NCBI GenBank assembly: GCA_002707025.1
Contig: PALG01000026.1
Span: 164,422 to 228,421 of the forward strand
From: Flavobacteriaceae bacterium
GTDB lineage: Bacteria; Bacteroidota; Bacteroidia; Flavobacteriales; Flavobacteriaceae
Direction of reading: 5' to 3'
DNA length: 64,000 bases
Of the stretch, positions 1 to 7,837 are shown one piece after another; position 1 is the first letter of the stretch; every line of letters starts with the position of its first letter. The translations under genes and the position numbers were made by a program. The notes under the pieces are model-generated. The model did no database searches, had not been told where the DNA came from, and saw nothing but the letters and a program-made list of their open reading frames with translations.

Positions 1-48
1 TTTATAATTTGTTGCATCCATCCAAAGGTACAGTAAAATCACATGTAA

Positions 49-1896
49 TTATTCTACCGTAACGGACTTTGCTAAATTTCTAGGTTGGTCGACATTTTTG
101 CCCAACATCACTGCAATATGATAGGATAGTAACTGCAACGGAATGGTCGTTACGAGAGGACTTAAAGATTCCACTGTTTTAGGAACTTCCATTATATAAT
201 CGGCTAGTTCTTTCACTGTGGTATCCCCTTCGGTAACCACTGCAATAATTTTACCCTTCCGAGCCTTAATCTCTTCAATATTGCTTACCACTTTTTCGTA
301 GTGATTGCTATTTACCGCAATGACCACTACAGGCATTTGCTCGTCGATAAGTGCTATGGGGCCGTGCTTCATCTCGGCAGCAGGATATCCTTCTGCATGG
401 ATATAGGAGATTTCTTTTAGTTTTAAAGCACCTTCCAAGGCAACGGGAAAGTTGTAACCTCTTCCTAAATACAGGAAATTAGCTGCATCTTTAAATACTT
501 TAGCAATAGCTTGTATTTTTTCATCACTTTTAAGAGCTTCTCCCACATGATCTGGGATTAATTCAAGCTCATGAAGGTGTTTCATGTAATTGCTTTGGGA
601 AATGGTTCCCTTTTCCTTCGCCAATCGAAGGGCTATCATGGTCAATACGGTGATTTGCGTCGTAAATGCTTTGGTAGAAGCCACACCTATCTCGGGACCA
701 GCATGGGTATAGGTACCGCTATGGGTTTCCCTGGAAATAGTAGAACCTACTACATTACAGACACCATAGACAAAAGCTCCCTTTTGCTTAGCCAATTTAA
801 TAGCCGCAAGGGTGTCTGCCGTTTCCCCACTTTGAGAAATCGCAATAACTACGTCTTTTTCGGTAATAATAGGATTTCTATACCGGAATTCGGATGCATA
901 TTCTACTTCTACGGGGACACGGGCCCAATCCTCAAAAATATATTCGGCCACCAATCCAGCATGCCATGAAGTTCCACAGGCTACAATAATAATTCGGTTG
1001 GCATTTACGAACTTTTGGATGTGATCTTCCAATCCGCCCAATTTTACAATTCCTTTCTTGGCAAGGAGTCTTCCACGATAGGTATCCTTAATTACAGAAG
1101 GTTGTTCATAGATTTCCTTCAGCATAAAGTGATCGTACCCCCCTTTTTCAATTTGCTCTAAATTCAGTTTTAATTCCTGAATGTAAGGATCGACAAGTTT
1201 GTCATTTTTCAACTTCCTAACCCGCACTTCCCGGCCTAACCGAATAATGGCCATCTCTTCATCTTCCAAATAGATTGCATTATTGGTAAACTCTATAAAG
1301 GGAGTAGCGTCACTGGCTACAAAAAATTCATCTTCACCTATCCCTATGGCTAATGGACTTCCCAATTTGGCAACTACAATTTCATCGGGCTTGTTTTTAT
1401 CAAATACCGCAATAGCATAAGCACCCACAACTTGATTTAGGGCAATTTGAACGGCTTTCCCCAGTTTTACATCCTCTTGCTTTTTAACCTCTTCAATTAA
1501 GTTTACCAACACTTCTGTATCGGTATCACTTTGAAAAGTATAGCCTCGTTTAAGCAGCTCTTTTTTAATGGAAGCATAATTCTCAATTATTCCATTATGG
1601 ATAATAACTAGGTTGCCACTATTAGAATAATGGGGGTGCGAATTTATGTCGTTAGGAACCCCATGGGTTGCCCAACGTGTGTGACCAATCCCTAAGGAAC
1701 CTGTAGTGTTGATATGGGAAGAAACCTTCTGTTCAAGATCACTTACCTTACCTTGTGTTTTACAAAGTTGGATGCCCGAACCATCATACAAGGCAATTCC
1801 TGCACTATCATACCCTCGATACTCTAACCGTTTTAATCCGTTAAGGATAATAGGGTATGCTTCTCTTTTACCAATATAACCTACAATTCCACACAT
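49..1896 (-). CDS. glmS: Glutamine--fructose-6-phosphate aminotransferase (isomerizing)
   Basis: This enzyme makes glucosamine 6-phosphate from fructose 6-phosphate and glutamine, the first committed step to UDP-GlcNAc for peptidoglycan and LPS, in the cytoplasm. The 615-residue product has the full GFAT layout. It starts MCGIVGY, so Cys2 becomes the N-terminal nucleophile of the glutaminase domain (residues 1 to about 220; GHTRWATHG motif). Two SIS sugar-isomerase domains follow (about 290-430 and 460-600; SQSGETADT and the C-terminal sequence ending KSVTVE are family hallmarks). The start is fixed by the need for Cys at position 2. It lies 3 bases downstream of the DUF4270 gene and is probably co-transcribed with it and the glycogen-synthase-like gene. 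Length and motifs are normal; identification is secure. Confidence 0.98.
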   Translation of the reverse strand: MCGIVGYIGKREAYPIILNGLKRLEYRGYDSAGIALYDGSGIQLCKTQGKVSDLEQKVSSHINTTGSLGIGHTRWATHGVPNDINSHPHYSNSGNLVIIHNGIIENYASIKKELLKRGYTFQSDTDTEVLVNLIEEVKKQEDVKLGKAVQIALNQVVGAYAIAVFDKNKPDEIVVAKLGSPLAIGIGEDEFFVASDATPFIEFTNNAIYLEDEEMAIIRLGREVRVRKLKNDKLVDPYIQELKLNLEQIEKGGYDHFMLKEIYEQPSVIKDTYRGRLLAKKGIVKLGGLEDHIQKFVNANRIIIVACGTSWHAGLVAEYIFEDWARVPVEVEYASEFRYRNPIITEKDVVIAISQSGETADTLAAIKLAKQKGAFVYGVCNVVGSTISRETHSGTYTHAGPEIGVASTKAFTTQITVLTMIALRLAKEKGTISQSNYMKHLHELELIPDHVGEALKSDEKIQAIAKVFKDAANFLYLGRGYNFPVALEGALKLKEISYIHAEGYPAAEMKHGPIALIDEQMPVVVIAVNSNHYEKVVSNIEEIKARKGKIIAVVTEGDTTVKELADYIMEVPKTVESLSPLVTTIPLQLLSYHIAVMLGKNVDQPRNLAKSVTVE

Positions 1897-1899
1897 AAT

Positions 1900-3513
1900 T
1901 TATTCTGGATCAGTGTAATAGATTCTTAATTTAAGTCTTTTATTGATATTATTGGAAAGATTTCCATGTAAAATAGTCCCTTCCGGAGAAATTACACTTG
2001 TACCGGGAACTTCATCCAAATACTCTCCCGCAAGATTGTTTCTCAATTTTTGAAATTCTAATTGGGTGACATTCTGAGACACCATTAAGCCAAGTGGTAT
2101 ATTGGTAGAGTCTCGATTGATTAGGTTACTTAAGTGAGTAGTGATTTTGATTTTATAAAAATCACCATTATTGTCACTTCCTCTTTCAATTCTTCCAAGG
2201 TGTTCTGTCAAAGCATTCACAGTAGTTTGCCCAGATGTGATGTCTAAGGAATAATCTGCAAGTGGCGTATTATTTTTTGTATCGAAAATGACAATTCGCT
2301 CTGGTTCTTTTGCTCCACCTGCAACCTTATCCTGATCCACGTAAAAAATAAGATTGGCTTCATTGATCAACCATTTTTTAACACGCAATTCATCCAGCTC
2401 GTCGGGCACGCCATTGGAGCCATCGGTAAGGAAGCTTTCTCCATCTACTTCGGTAATCTGCTTGACATCTTCTTCCCCGAACAATTCAATAATACCGACG
2501 GATCCTTCCCCTCCTTTAAGGTATAGGGTTTCTTCATTTTTTTGGAATCCGCCGCCAGCAGCCACACTTTGACCAGGCAATAATTGCTCATTTTCAAAAA
2601 CATTGACCCGTATTGCATTAAAAAGCATCTGGACATCTCCATCAAAAACATCAGAAGTAGTATTTTCACAAGTTTCACTACCTGTTAAATCCTTAAAAGT
2701 ATAATACATCGTTAGATTGGCAGGAGTGGTTGAATTTTCTAAATCGAAAAAAGTAAGGTTTCCTTCCCCGGAAGCTGCTTCCACTTTAAAATAGATCCCT
2801 CTGAAATACTCACGAAAGTTATTGTTATTGGATAATTCTTGAGACCCCTCGCGATCGATGATTTTTTGTTCGAAAAAAGCAGTGGGCAACTTTACCCTTA
2901 ACCCAGGAGCCAAGCTCACGGTATCGTTTAAAACAATGGCTCCTGCTTTAGGGGTAAAATCTTCTATTTCATGGATTAATTCCCCGAGATTGCTCTCAAA
3001 AATAGCCCTTTCAGAAGAATAGTAATATTGCGGATCTTCAAAAGAGGAATTGGGATCACTCTGTCTTAAATAGTAATTCGATTCGTACAAGGAAATATTG
3101 ATAGGCTCAGTTCCGAAGATAGAATCTAAGGTATAAGTGGTTTCCTCATCCACAATTTCAGACTCACTGAAAAAAGGCAAATAGAGCACCACACTGTCCA
3201 GTTGGGTACAGTCACCAAAATCCGGCTCTAAATCTGCAGACCCAAGAGACACCTGTGCCAGCAAATGAGCTTTGGATTTCCCATAAAAAGGATCGGTATA
3301 GGTTCCCATTTGATAAATGGGCAACCCATTACTTTGTACTCCATTTAATGGCCTACTATAAGCTACTACGGTTTTTGAGGAATCTACATCGGTAGAAAAA
3401 TTTTGATCAATAATATCGGTTTCCAGATTGCTGAAGTCTTCTTCACAAGAGGCAAACGCACATAACACCAAAAAAACAATTCCCAGTTTAGGGAGGGTAT
3501 TTAAAATCTTCAT
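1900..3513 (-). CDS. DUF4270 family outer-membrane lipoprotein
   Basis: The 537-residue product starts with a lipoprotein signal peptide (hydrophobic stretch about residues 8-20, lipobox ending in Cys23, followed by acidic EED), so it should be exported and lipidated, probably on the outer membrane. The rest is beta-rich with no catalytic motif that I can see and matches my memory of the DUF4270 family of Bacteroidota. The function is unknown. It sits between the glycogen-synthase-like gene (22-base gap) and glmS (3-base gap) on the same strand, an order I recall from many flavobacteria, which suggests an operon but not a role. The family name comes from recognition of the sequence and context, not from a search. 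Confidence 0.85.
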   Translation of the reverse strand: MKILNTLPKLGIVFLVLCAFASCEEDFSNLETDIIDQNFSTDVDSSKTVVAYSRPLNGVQSNGLPIYQMGTYTDPFYGKSKAHLLAQVSLGSADLEPDFGDCTQLDSVVLYLPFFSESEIVDEETTYTLDSIFGTEPINISLYESNYYLRQSDPNSSFEDPQYYYSSERAIFESNLGELIHEIEDFTPKAGAIVLNDTVSLAPGLRVKLPTAFFEQKIIDREGSQELSNNNNFREYFRGIYFKVEAASGEGNLTFFDLENSTTPANLTMYYTFKDLTGSETCENTTSDVFDGDVQMLFNAIRVNVFENEQLLPGQSVAAGGGFQKNEETLYLKGGEGSVGIIELFGEEDVKQITEVDGESFLTDGSNGVPDELDELRVKKWLINEANLIFYVDQDKVAGGAKEPERIVIFDTKNNTPLADYSLDITSGQTTVNALTEHLGRIERGSDNNGDFYKIKITTHLSNLINRDSTNIPLGLMVSQNVTQLEFQKLRNNLAGEYLDEVPGTSVISPEGTILHGNLSNNINKRLKLRIYYTDPE

Positions 3514-3535
3514 CTTATAAGTTCAAGCAATTTTA

Positions 3536-4345
3536 TTAGGACAATACTTTGGTCCGGTAAAAGTCTAAATATGCTTCAGAAAATTCTTCTTTATTATGAA
3601 ACTTTAACACAGGTTTATCAAGTGTGTTAAGGTACTCCTCAAACTCTGCTGGCAACTCTTCCGAGCCAACCACCACAGCATCTGAATTTTCCATAGCAGC
3701 TTTCATTACATTAAAATAACTAGGCTCTTCCAGATAAGCAATCCTTTCTTTGTCAATACCATCGAATGCTATCTTTCCTGCCAATCCATTATCTAACGTT
3801 CCTTGAAAGCCTTGATTGTATACAGAGGTCACTATTTTACTATTTTCAAAAAGTGGTTCGTTGTTATAGTAGGTTTTCAGGTACAAGGGCAAGAAGGAAG
3901 CCAGCCAGCCATGCACATGGATAATATCTGGCGACCAGTTTAATTTTTTGACGGTCTCGATCACCCCTTTGGCAAAGAAAATAGCCCTTTCATCATTGTC
4001 TGGAAACAAGTTCCCATCCTCATCGGCATAGGTCGCTTTTCTTTTGAAGTAATCTTCATTATCAATGAAATACACTTGCATCCGCTCTTTAGGAATAGAA
4101 GCCACTTTTATAATGAGCGGCATATCCAAATCGTTGATCACCAAATTCATTCCTGAAAGGCGAATTACCTCGTGCAATTGATGACGACGTTCGTTAATAT
4201 TTCCGTAGCGGGGCATGAAGATGCGTATTTGACCTTCATTGTTGTTTACCATTCTGGGAGCTTCAAACGACATTGAAGAAATCTCGGTCTCTGGGAGGTA
4301 TGGTATAACTTCAGAAGACACATACAAGATTCTTTTATCTTTCAT
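3536..4345 (-). CDS. Glycogen/starch synthase N-terminal-domain protein (half-length)
   Basis: The product, 269 residues from the chosen ATG at 4345, resembles only the N-terminal Rossmann half (GT5 catalytic domain) of glycogen synthase: it begins KRILYVSSEVIPY and has IIHVHGWLASFLPLYLK around residue 125, the ADP-glucose synthase signature region. The C-terminal GT-B half that binds the nucleotide sugar is missing, and the frame ends cleanly with no remnant downstream. The usual KxGGL loop near the start is also absent (VIPYLPETEIS instead). Classical glycogen synthase activity is therefore unlikely; a binding, regulatory or moonlighting role is possible. An upstream in-frame start at 4381 would add 12 residues (MFLNNKPVKKKF), which look like leader sequence. 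Such half-length proteins next to panC are common in flavobacteria as far as I recall. Confidence 0.8.
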   Translation of the reverse strand: MKDKRILYVSSEVIPYLPETEISSMSFEAPRMVNNNEGQIRIFMPRYGNINERRHQLHEVIRLSGMNLVINDLDMPLIIKVASIPKERMQVYFIDNEDYFKRKATYADEDGNLFPDNDERAIFFAKGVIETVKKLNWSPDIIHVHGWLASFLPLYLKTYYNNEPLFENSKIVTSVYNQGFQGTLDNGLAGKIAFDGIDKERIAYLEEPSYFNVMKAAMENSDAVVVGSEELPAEFEEYLNTLDKPVLKFHNKEEFSEAYLDFYRTKVLS

Positions 4346-4382
4346 AAATTTTTTCTTTACTGGCTTGTTGTTTAAAAACACG

Positions 4383-4390
4383 CAAAATTA
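4383..4390 (-). promoter_or_regulatory. Candidate -7 promoter element for the leftward operon
   Basis: TAATTTTG on the minus strand matches the Bacteroidota -7 consensus TAnnTTTG and lies 37 bases upstream of the chosen ATG at 4345. I see no clear -33 TTG at the usual spacing. It faces away from a matching element for panC. Confidence 0.5.
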
Positions 4391-4421
4391 CGAAATTTTA
4401 TGCAGATTAAGCTTAATATCT

Positions 4422-4429
4422 TAATTTTG
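4422..4429 (+). promoter_or_regulatory. Candidate -7 promoter element of panC
   Basis: TAATTTTG on the plus strand matches TAnnTTTG and ends 21 bases before the panC ATG. Its position supports the shorter panC start at 4451, since the longer reading frame would begin upstream of the promoter. No obvious -33 TTG is seen. Confidence 0.5.
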
Positions 4430-4450
4430 CTCGATTTTCATCCCGTATCC

Positions 4451-5296
4451 ATGTTTCAAAAACAAGACCTACTTGCCAAAGAGATTAGTCGCTTAAAGAA
4501 TGAAGGAAATGAAATAGGTTTCGTTGCCACTATGGGCGCCTTACATCGCGGACACCTTACTTTGGCCGAGAGGGCCCTAGAGGAAAACGATGCTGTTGTG
4601 GTGAGTATTTTTGTAAATCCTACGCAATTCAACAATACCGGAGACCTTGTAAATTATCCTAGAACACTAGAAGAAGATACCCAACTGCTGAATACCCTGC
4701 CGGGAAATATTATCATCTATGCCCCAGAACCGAAAGATCTTTATGGCGACACTGTCGCTTCTACCCACTACAATTTTGGAGGTATTGAAAACCAAATGGA
4801 GGGAAAATACCGGGAAGGTCATTTTGATGGCGTAGGCACAGTACTGAATTTATTGTTTCGAGCCATTGCACCCCATCGCGCCTATTTTGGCGAAAAAGAT
4901 TTTCAACAATTACAAGTCGTTCGGAAATTGGTGGACATTGAAAACCTCCCTATTGAAATAGTAGGCTGTGCTATAGCACGGGAACCCAACGGACTTGCTA
5001 TGAGTTCCCGAAACAAACGACTAACCCCCCTTCAATTTGAAGAAGCAGCCATCATCAATGAAACTTTGAAAATCGTTCAACAACATTTTAATCAATGGAG
5101 CATTCCAAAACTTCAAAAATATGTGGAAGAAAGGTTTTCAGAAAACAAACACATTACTTTAGAGTATTTTGAGATTGCCAATATTGAAACCCTTCAGCCT
5201 GCTTTAAGAAAACGTAAAGGCAACACCTATAGGGCCTTTATAGCAGCTTTTGCTGGAGACGTAAGATTAATAGACAATATGGCTTTAAATTCGTAA
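4451..5296 (+). CDS. panC: Pantothenate synthetase (pantoate--beta-alanine ligase)
   Basis: PanC condenses pantoate and beta-alanine with ATP to form pantothenate, the precursor of coenzyme A. The 281-residue protein has the HIGH-type nucleotidylyl signature as MGALHRGH (His32, His35), the pantoate-binding region VSIFVNPTQF, the dimer/active-site segment YFGEKDFQQL and the KMSK-like loop region REPNGLAMSSRN. The start at ATG 4451 is chosen because the protein then begins MFQKQDLLAKEI like family members and because a -7 promoter element lies just upstream; the 17 extra codons to 4400 read as non-conserved sequence. panD follows after 9 bases, so beta-alanine production and its use are coupled in one transcript. 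Confidence 0.97.
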   Translation: MFQKQDLLAKEISRLKNEGNEIGFVATMGALHRGHLTLAERALEENDAVVVSIFVNPTQFNNTGDLVNYPRTLEEDTQLLNTLPGNIIIYAPEPKDLYGDTVASTHYNFGGIENQMEGKYREGHFDGVGTVLNLLFRAIAPHRAYFGEKDFQQLQVVRKLVDIENLPIEIVGCAIAREPNGLAMSSRNKRLTPLQFEEAAIINETLKIVQQHFNQWSIPKLQKYVEERFSENKHITLEYFEIANIETLQPALRKRKGNTYRAFIAAFAGDVRLIDNMALNS

Positions 5297-5305
5297 TTTT
5301 GCAGC

Positions 5306-5656
5306 ATGTTTATAGAAGTAGTAAAATCGAAAATACACCGAGTAAAAGTTACAGGTGCAGACCTTAACTATATAGGAAGCATTACCATAGACGAAGATCT
5401 TATGGATGCGGCCAACATTATTAATGGCGAAAAGGTTCAAATTGTAAATAACCATAACGGCGAACGTTTTGAAACCTATGCCATTCCAGGACCTAGGAAT
5501 AGTGGGGAAATCACTTTAAATGGCGCTGCAGCGAGAAAAGTGGCCCCAGGCGATGTGCTTATCCTTATCACCTATGCAATGATGCCCATTGAGGAAGCCA
5601 AGCAATTTAAACCTTCGTTGGTGTTTCCCAATGAGGAAAATAACCTTTTAAGGTAA
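5306..5656 (+). CDS. panD: Aspartate 1-decarboxylase (pyruvoyl enzyme) proenzyme
   Basis: PanD decarboxylates aspartate to beta-alanine for pantothenate synthesis. The 116-residue proenzyme has the self-cleavage site YIGSI, with Gly24-Ser25; Ser25 becomes the pyruvoyl cofactor. Length and the conserved [16 protein letters not shown] segment fit the family. It directly follows panC (9 bases). A TAATTTTG element at 5294-5301 overlaps the panC stop and could start a near-leaderless panD transcript, but it has no -33 partner and may be chance. The next gene begins 1 base after the stop. Confidence 0.97.
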   Translation: MFIEVVKSKIHRVKVTGADLNYIGSITIDEDLMDAANIINGEKVQIVNNHNGERFETYAIPGPRNSGEITLNGAAARKVAPGDVLILITYAMMPIEEAKQFKPSLVFPNEENNLLR

Positions 5657-5657
5657 A

Positions 5658-6629
5658 TTGAAACGTCTTTCAAAATTTCTTCAAATTTTCCTTCCCTTAG
5701 CGTTGGGGATTTTTCTTATTTGGTATTTCTACTCCAAGTTTTCAGAAGAGCAGTGGAACGAAATGGTGCGGCAATTTCAGAAAGCCGACTACTTTATGGT
5801 GGTACTTTCGGTAGTCATGAGTATGGTAAGCCATTTGGTTAGGGCTCACCGCTGGGGATTAATGCTACAGCCTTTGGGCTATCAACCCGGAATGGTCAAT
5901 AAATTTCTAGCCGTCTCGGTTGCCTACCTCATGAATCTTTTTATTCCAAAAAGTGGCGAGGTTTCCAGAGCAGTTGTATTAAAAAAATACGAAGCTGTTC
6001 CTTTCGAGAAAGGTTTTGGAACCATTATTTCGGAACGAATCGTAGACTTGGTATTTTTAATGCTCTTTACGGCAGTGGCTGTCATCTTGGAGTTTCAGCA
6101 GCTTTTCGATTATGTGAATGGATTAATACCCTTTCAAAAGTTAGTGTGGTTACTAGTATTTGCCATGGGGTTACTTTTCGCTGTGTTTCTTTATTTAAAA
6201 AAATCGACTGGAAAAATCTCCTCAAAAATCAAGGATTTTGTTAAAGGCTTGAAGGAAGGGGTGTTCAGTATTTTCAAAATGAATAAAAAAGGGGCTTTTA
6301 TCTTTCAAAGCTTTATTATTTGGGGATTGTACATCCTATCCTTTTATACAGCCACCCAAGCCTTGGATGAAACGTCCCAGATAGGTTTTGGAATCACAAT
6401 CATTACGTTTGTTGTGGGCAGTTTTACTTTTGCCTTTACCAATAGCGGGGTAGGCTACTATCCTTTAGCGATTGCTGGAATTCTTTTTATCTTCGGAATC
6501 CCCGAAACTACAGGAAGTGCTTTGGGATGGATTGTCTGGACCTCCAATATTATCTATATCATCATTTCGGGCGTTTTGGCATTCCTCATTTTACCTGTTT
6601 GGAATAAAAAAAGAATTGCCCATTCTTAG
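5658..6629 (+). CDS. Lysylphosphatidylglycerol-synthase-type transmembrane protein (flippase-like)
   Basis: The 323-residue integral membrane protein has about eight hydrophobic segments and family-typical sequences: SHLVRAHRWGLML near residue 60, FIPKSGEVSRAVVLKKYE near residue 95 and ERIVDLVFL near residue 130. These mark the transmembrane domain family of MprF and related proteins, here without any soluble lysyl-transferase domain. It may move a lipid or lipid-linked substrate across the inner membrane; the substrate cannot be inferred. The start is TTG at 5658, one base after the panD stop; the next ATG (codon 36) would delete the first membrane segment. It is probably translated from the panCD transcript. 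Confidence 0.82.
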   Translation: MKRLSKFLQIFLPLALGIFLIWYFYSKFSEEQWNEMVRQFQKADYFMVVLSVVMSMVSHLVRAHRWGLMLQPLGYQPGMVNKFLAVSVAYLMNLFIPKSGEVSRAVVLKKYEAVPFEKGFGTIISERIVDLVFLMLFTAVAVILEFQQLFDYVNGLIPFQKLVWLLVFAMGLLFAVFLYLKKSTGKISSKIKDFVKGLKEGVFSIFKMNKKGAFIFQSFIIWGLYILSFYTATQALDETSQIGFGITIITFVVGSFTFAFTNSGVGYYPLAIAGILFIFGIPETTGSALGWIVWTSNIIYIIISGVLAFLILPVWNKKRIAHS

Positions 6630-6654
6630 TTAGGGTGCTGTTCCTAAAATTTGC

Positions 6655-6662
6655 TATCTTTC
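6655..6662 (+). promoter_or_regulatory. Possible -7 element (TATCTTTC)
   Basis: TATCTTTC lies 20 bases before the ATG of the esterase-like gene. It differs from TAnnTTTG only in the last base, and the same octamer recurs 7 bases before the ATG at 22900. Weak evidence. Confidence 0.3.
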
Positions 6663-6682
6663 GTTTTCTTAAAAACTGAATT

Positions 6683-7837
6683 ATGAGAACCCTTCTCTTC
6701 TTATGTATAGGTCTTATTTCATCGACTGTTCTACTAGGGCAATCCAAAATCATTTATGAAGAATTTCCTTCTTCTAAATTAGATGAGACCCGGAGATTAA
6801 AGATACAATTACCTCGTGATTATGACGATAATGTAGAAAAGTCGTATCCCATTGTGGTGGTTCTGGATGCCAATTATCTTTTTGAGCCCGTGGCTGGGAA
6901 TGTGGATTATTTTGGTTATTGGGAAGACATGCCCGAAGCTATCGTCGTAGGTATCATGCAGGGCGATATGCGCTACGAAGATTGTAGTTATGACGACACC
7001 AATTTTATGCCGGCCGACAAGGGGGCCGATTTCTTTGAATTTGTTGGTTTGGAACTACTCCCTTATATCGATGCCACTTATCGTACCGCTAAATTCACCA
7101 TTTTGGTAGGACACGATTTTACGGCCAGCTATATTAATTACTACCTTTTCAAAGACCCACCACTATTTAATGGTTACATTTCCTTAAGCCCAGATTTGGC
7201 ACCCATGCTGGACGAACGCATTCCGCAACGAATCCCTGTTTTGGAACAAAAGACCTTTTACTATTTAGCGACCGGTAGTGACGACATCAAAGACCTTAAA
7301 GAGATTACAGAAAGCTTGAATACCTCCCTTCAACCGCTTAAAAGTGATAATTTTGCCTATTATTACGATAATTTTGATGGAGCAACACACTATTCTTTAG
7401 TGGCCCGGGCCATTCCTTCAGCATTGGAAAAAATCTTTTCGGTGTACCGCCCTATTTCCAAAGAGGAATTCAATGAAAAACTTATGAAAACCGAGGAGCC
7501 CATTCATCAATACCTTTTAAACAAGTACAAAACCATTGAAGACCTTTTCGGACTTACCAATCCCATTCGTGTAAACGATTTCATTGCCACCGCAACCGCC
7601 TGCGAAAAAAGAAAACAATGGGAATCCCTTAGGGAAATCGCGGCCTTGGCGCAAAAGCAATATCCCGATACGGCTTTGGGCGATTATTATTTAGGCCGTT
7701 ATTATGAAGAAACCGGTGACCCCAAGAGGGCCATGAGAACGTTTCAGGCAGGTTTTGATAAAGAGGAAGTCGATTTTATTACGGTCGATTTGATGCTGGA
7801 TCGGGCCGATAAGATTAAAGAAGATTTCGGGTATTAA
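6683..7837 (+). CDS. Exported esterase-like alpha/beta-hydrolase with TPR-like tail; nucleophile Ser replaced
   Basis: The 384-residue product has a signal peptide (residues 1 to about 20, ending LLGQ) and an esterase-D/putative-esterase domain (about 25-260): PIVVVLDANYLFEPV and the later YISLSPDLAP are typical. At the nucleophile elbow, where the family has GHSxGG, it reads G143-H144-D145-F-T-A, so the Ser is Asp and the following Gly is Ala. It is therefore probably not an ordinary serine esterase. The C-terminal third (about 300-384) has a TPR-like helical pair (YPDTALGDYYLGRYYEETGDPKRAMRTFQAG). It overlaps radA by one base, so the two are co-transcribed, but no functional link is evident. 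A pseudo-enzyme or binding protein in the periplasm is my best reading. Confidence 0.75.
   Translation: MRTLLFLCIGLISSTVLLGQSKIIYEEFPSSKLDETRRLKIQLPRDYDDNVEKSYPIVVVLDANYLFEPVAGNVDYFGYWEDMPEAIVVGIMQGDMRYEDCSYDDTNFMPADKGADFFEFVGLELLPYIDATYRTAKFTILVGHDFTASYINYYLFKDPPLFNGYISLSPDLAPMLDERIPQRIPVLEQKTFYYLATGSDDIKDLKEITESLNTSLQPLKSDNFAYYYDNFDGATHYSLVARAIPSALEKIFSVYRPISKEEFNEKLMKTEEPIHQYLLNKYKTIEDLFGLTNPIRVNDFIATATACEKRKQWESLREIAALAQKQYPDTALGDYYLGRYYEETGDPKRAMRTFQAGFDKEEVDFITVDLMLDRADKIKEDFGY

Noticed and set aside
1..48. Possible terminator or small RNA after glmS
   Set aside because: No stem or T run can be found in these bases; the region is too short to judge.
3536..4345. Functional glycogen synthase (glgA)
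   Set aside because: The C-terminal GT-B domain is absent and the N-terminal substrate loop is altered.
5294..5301. A panD-specific promoter (TAATTTTG over the panC stop)
   Set aside because: It has no -33 element and is only 4 bases before the ATG; panC and panD are simply co-transcribed.
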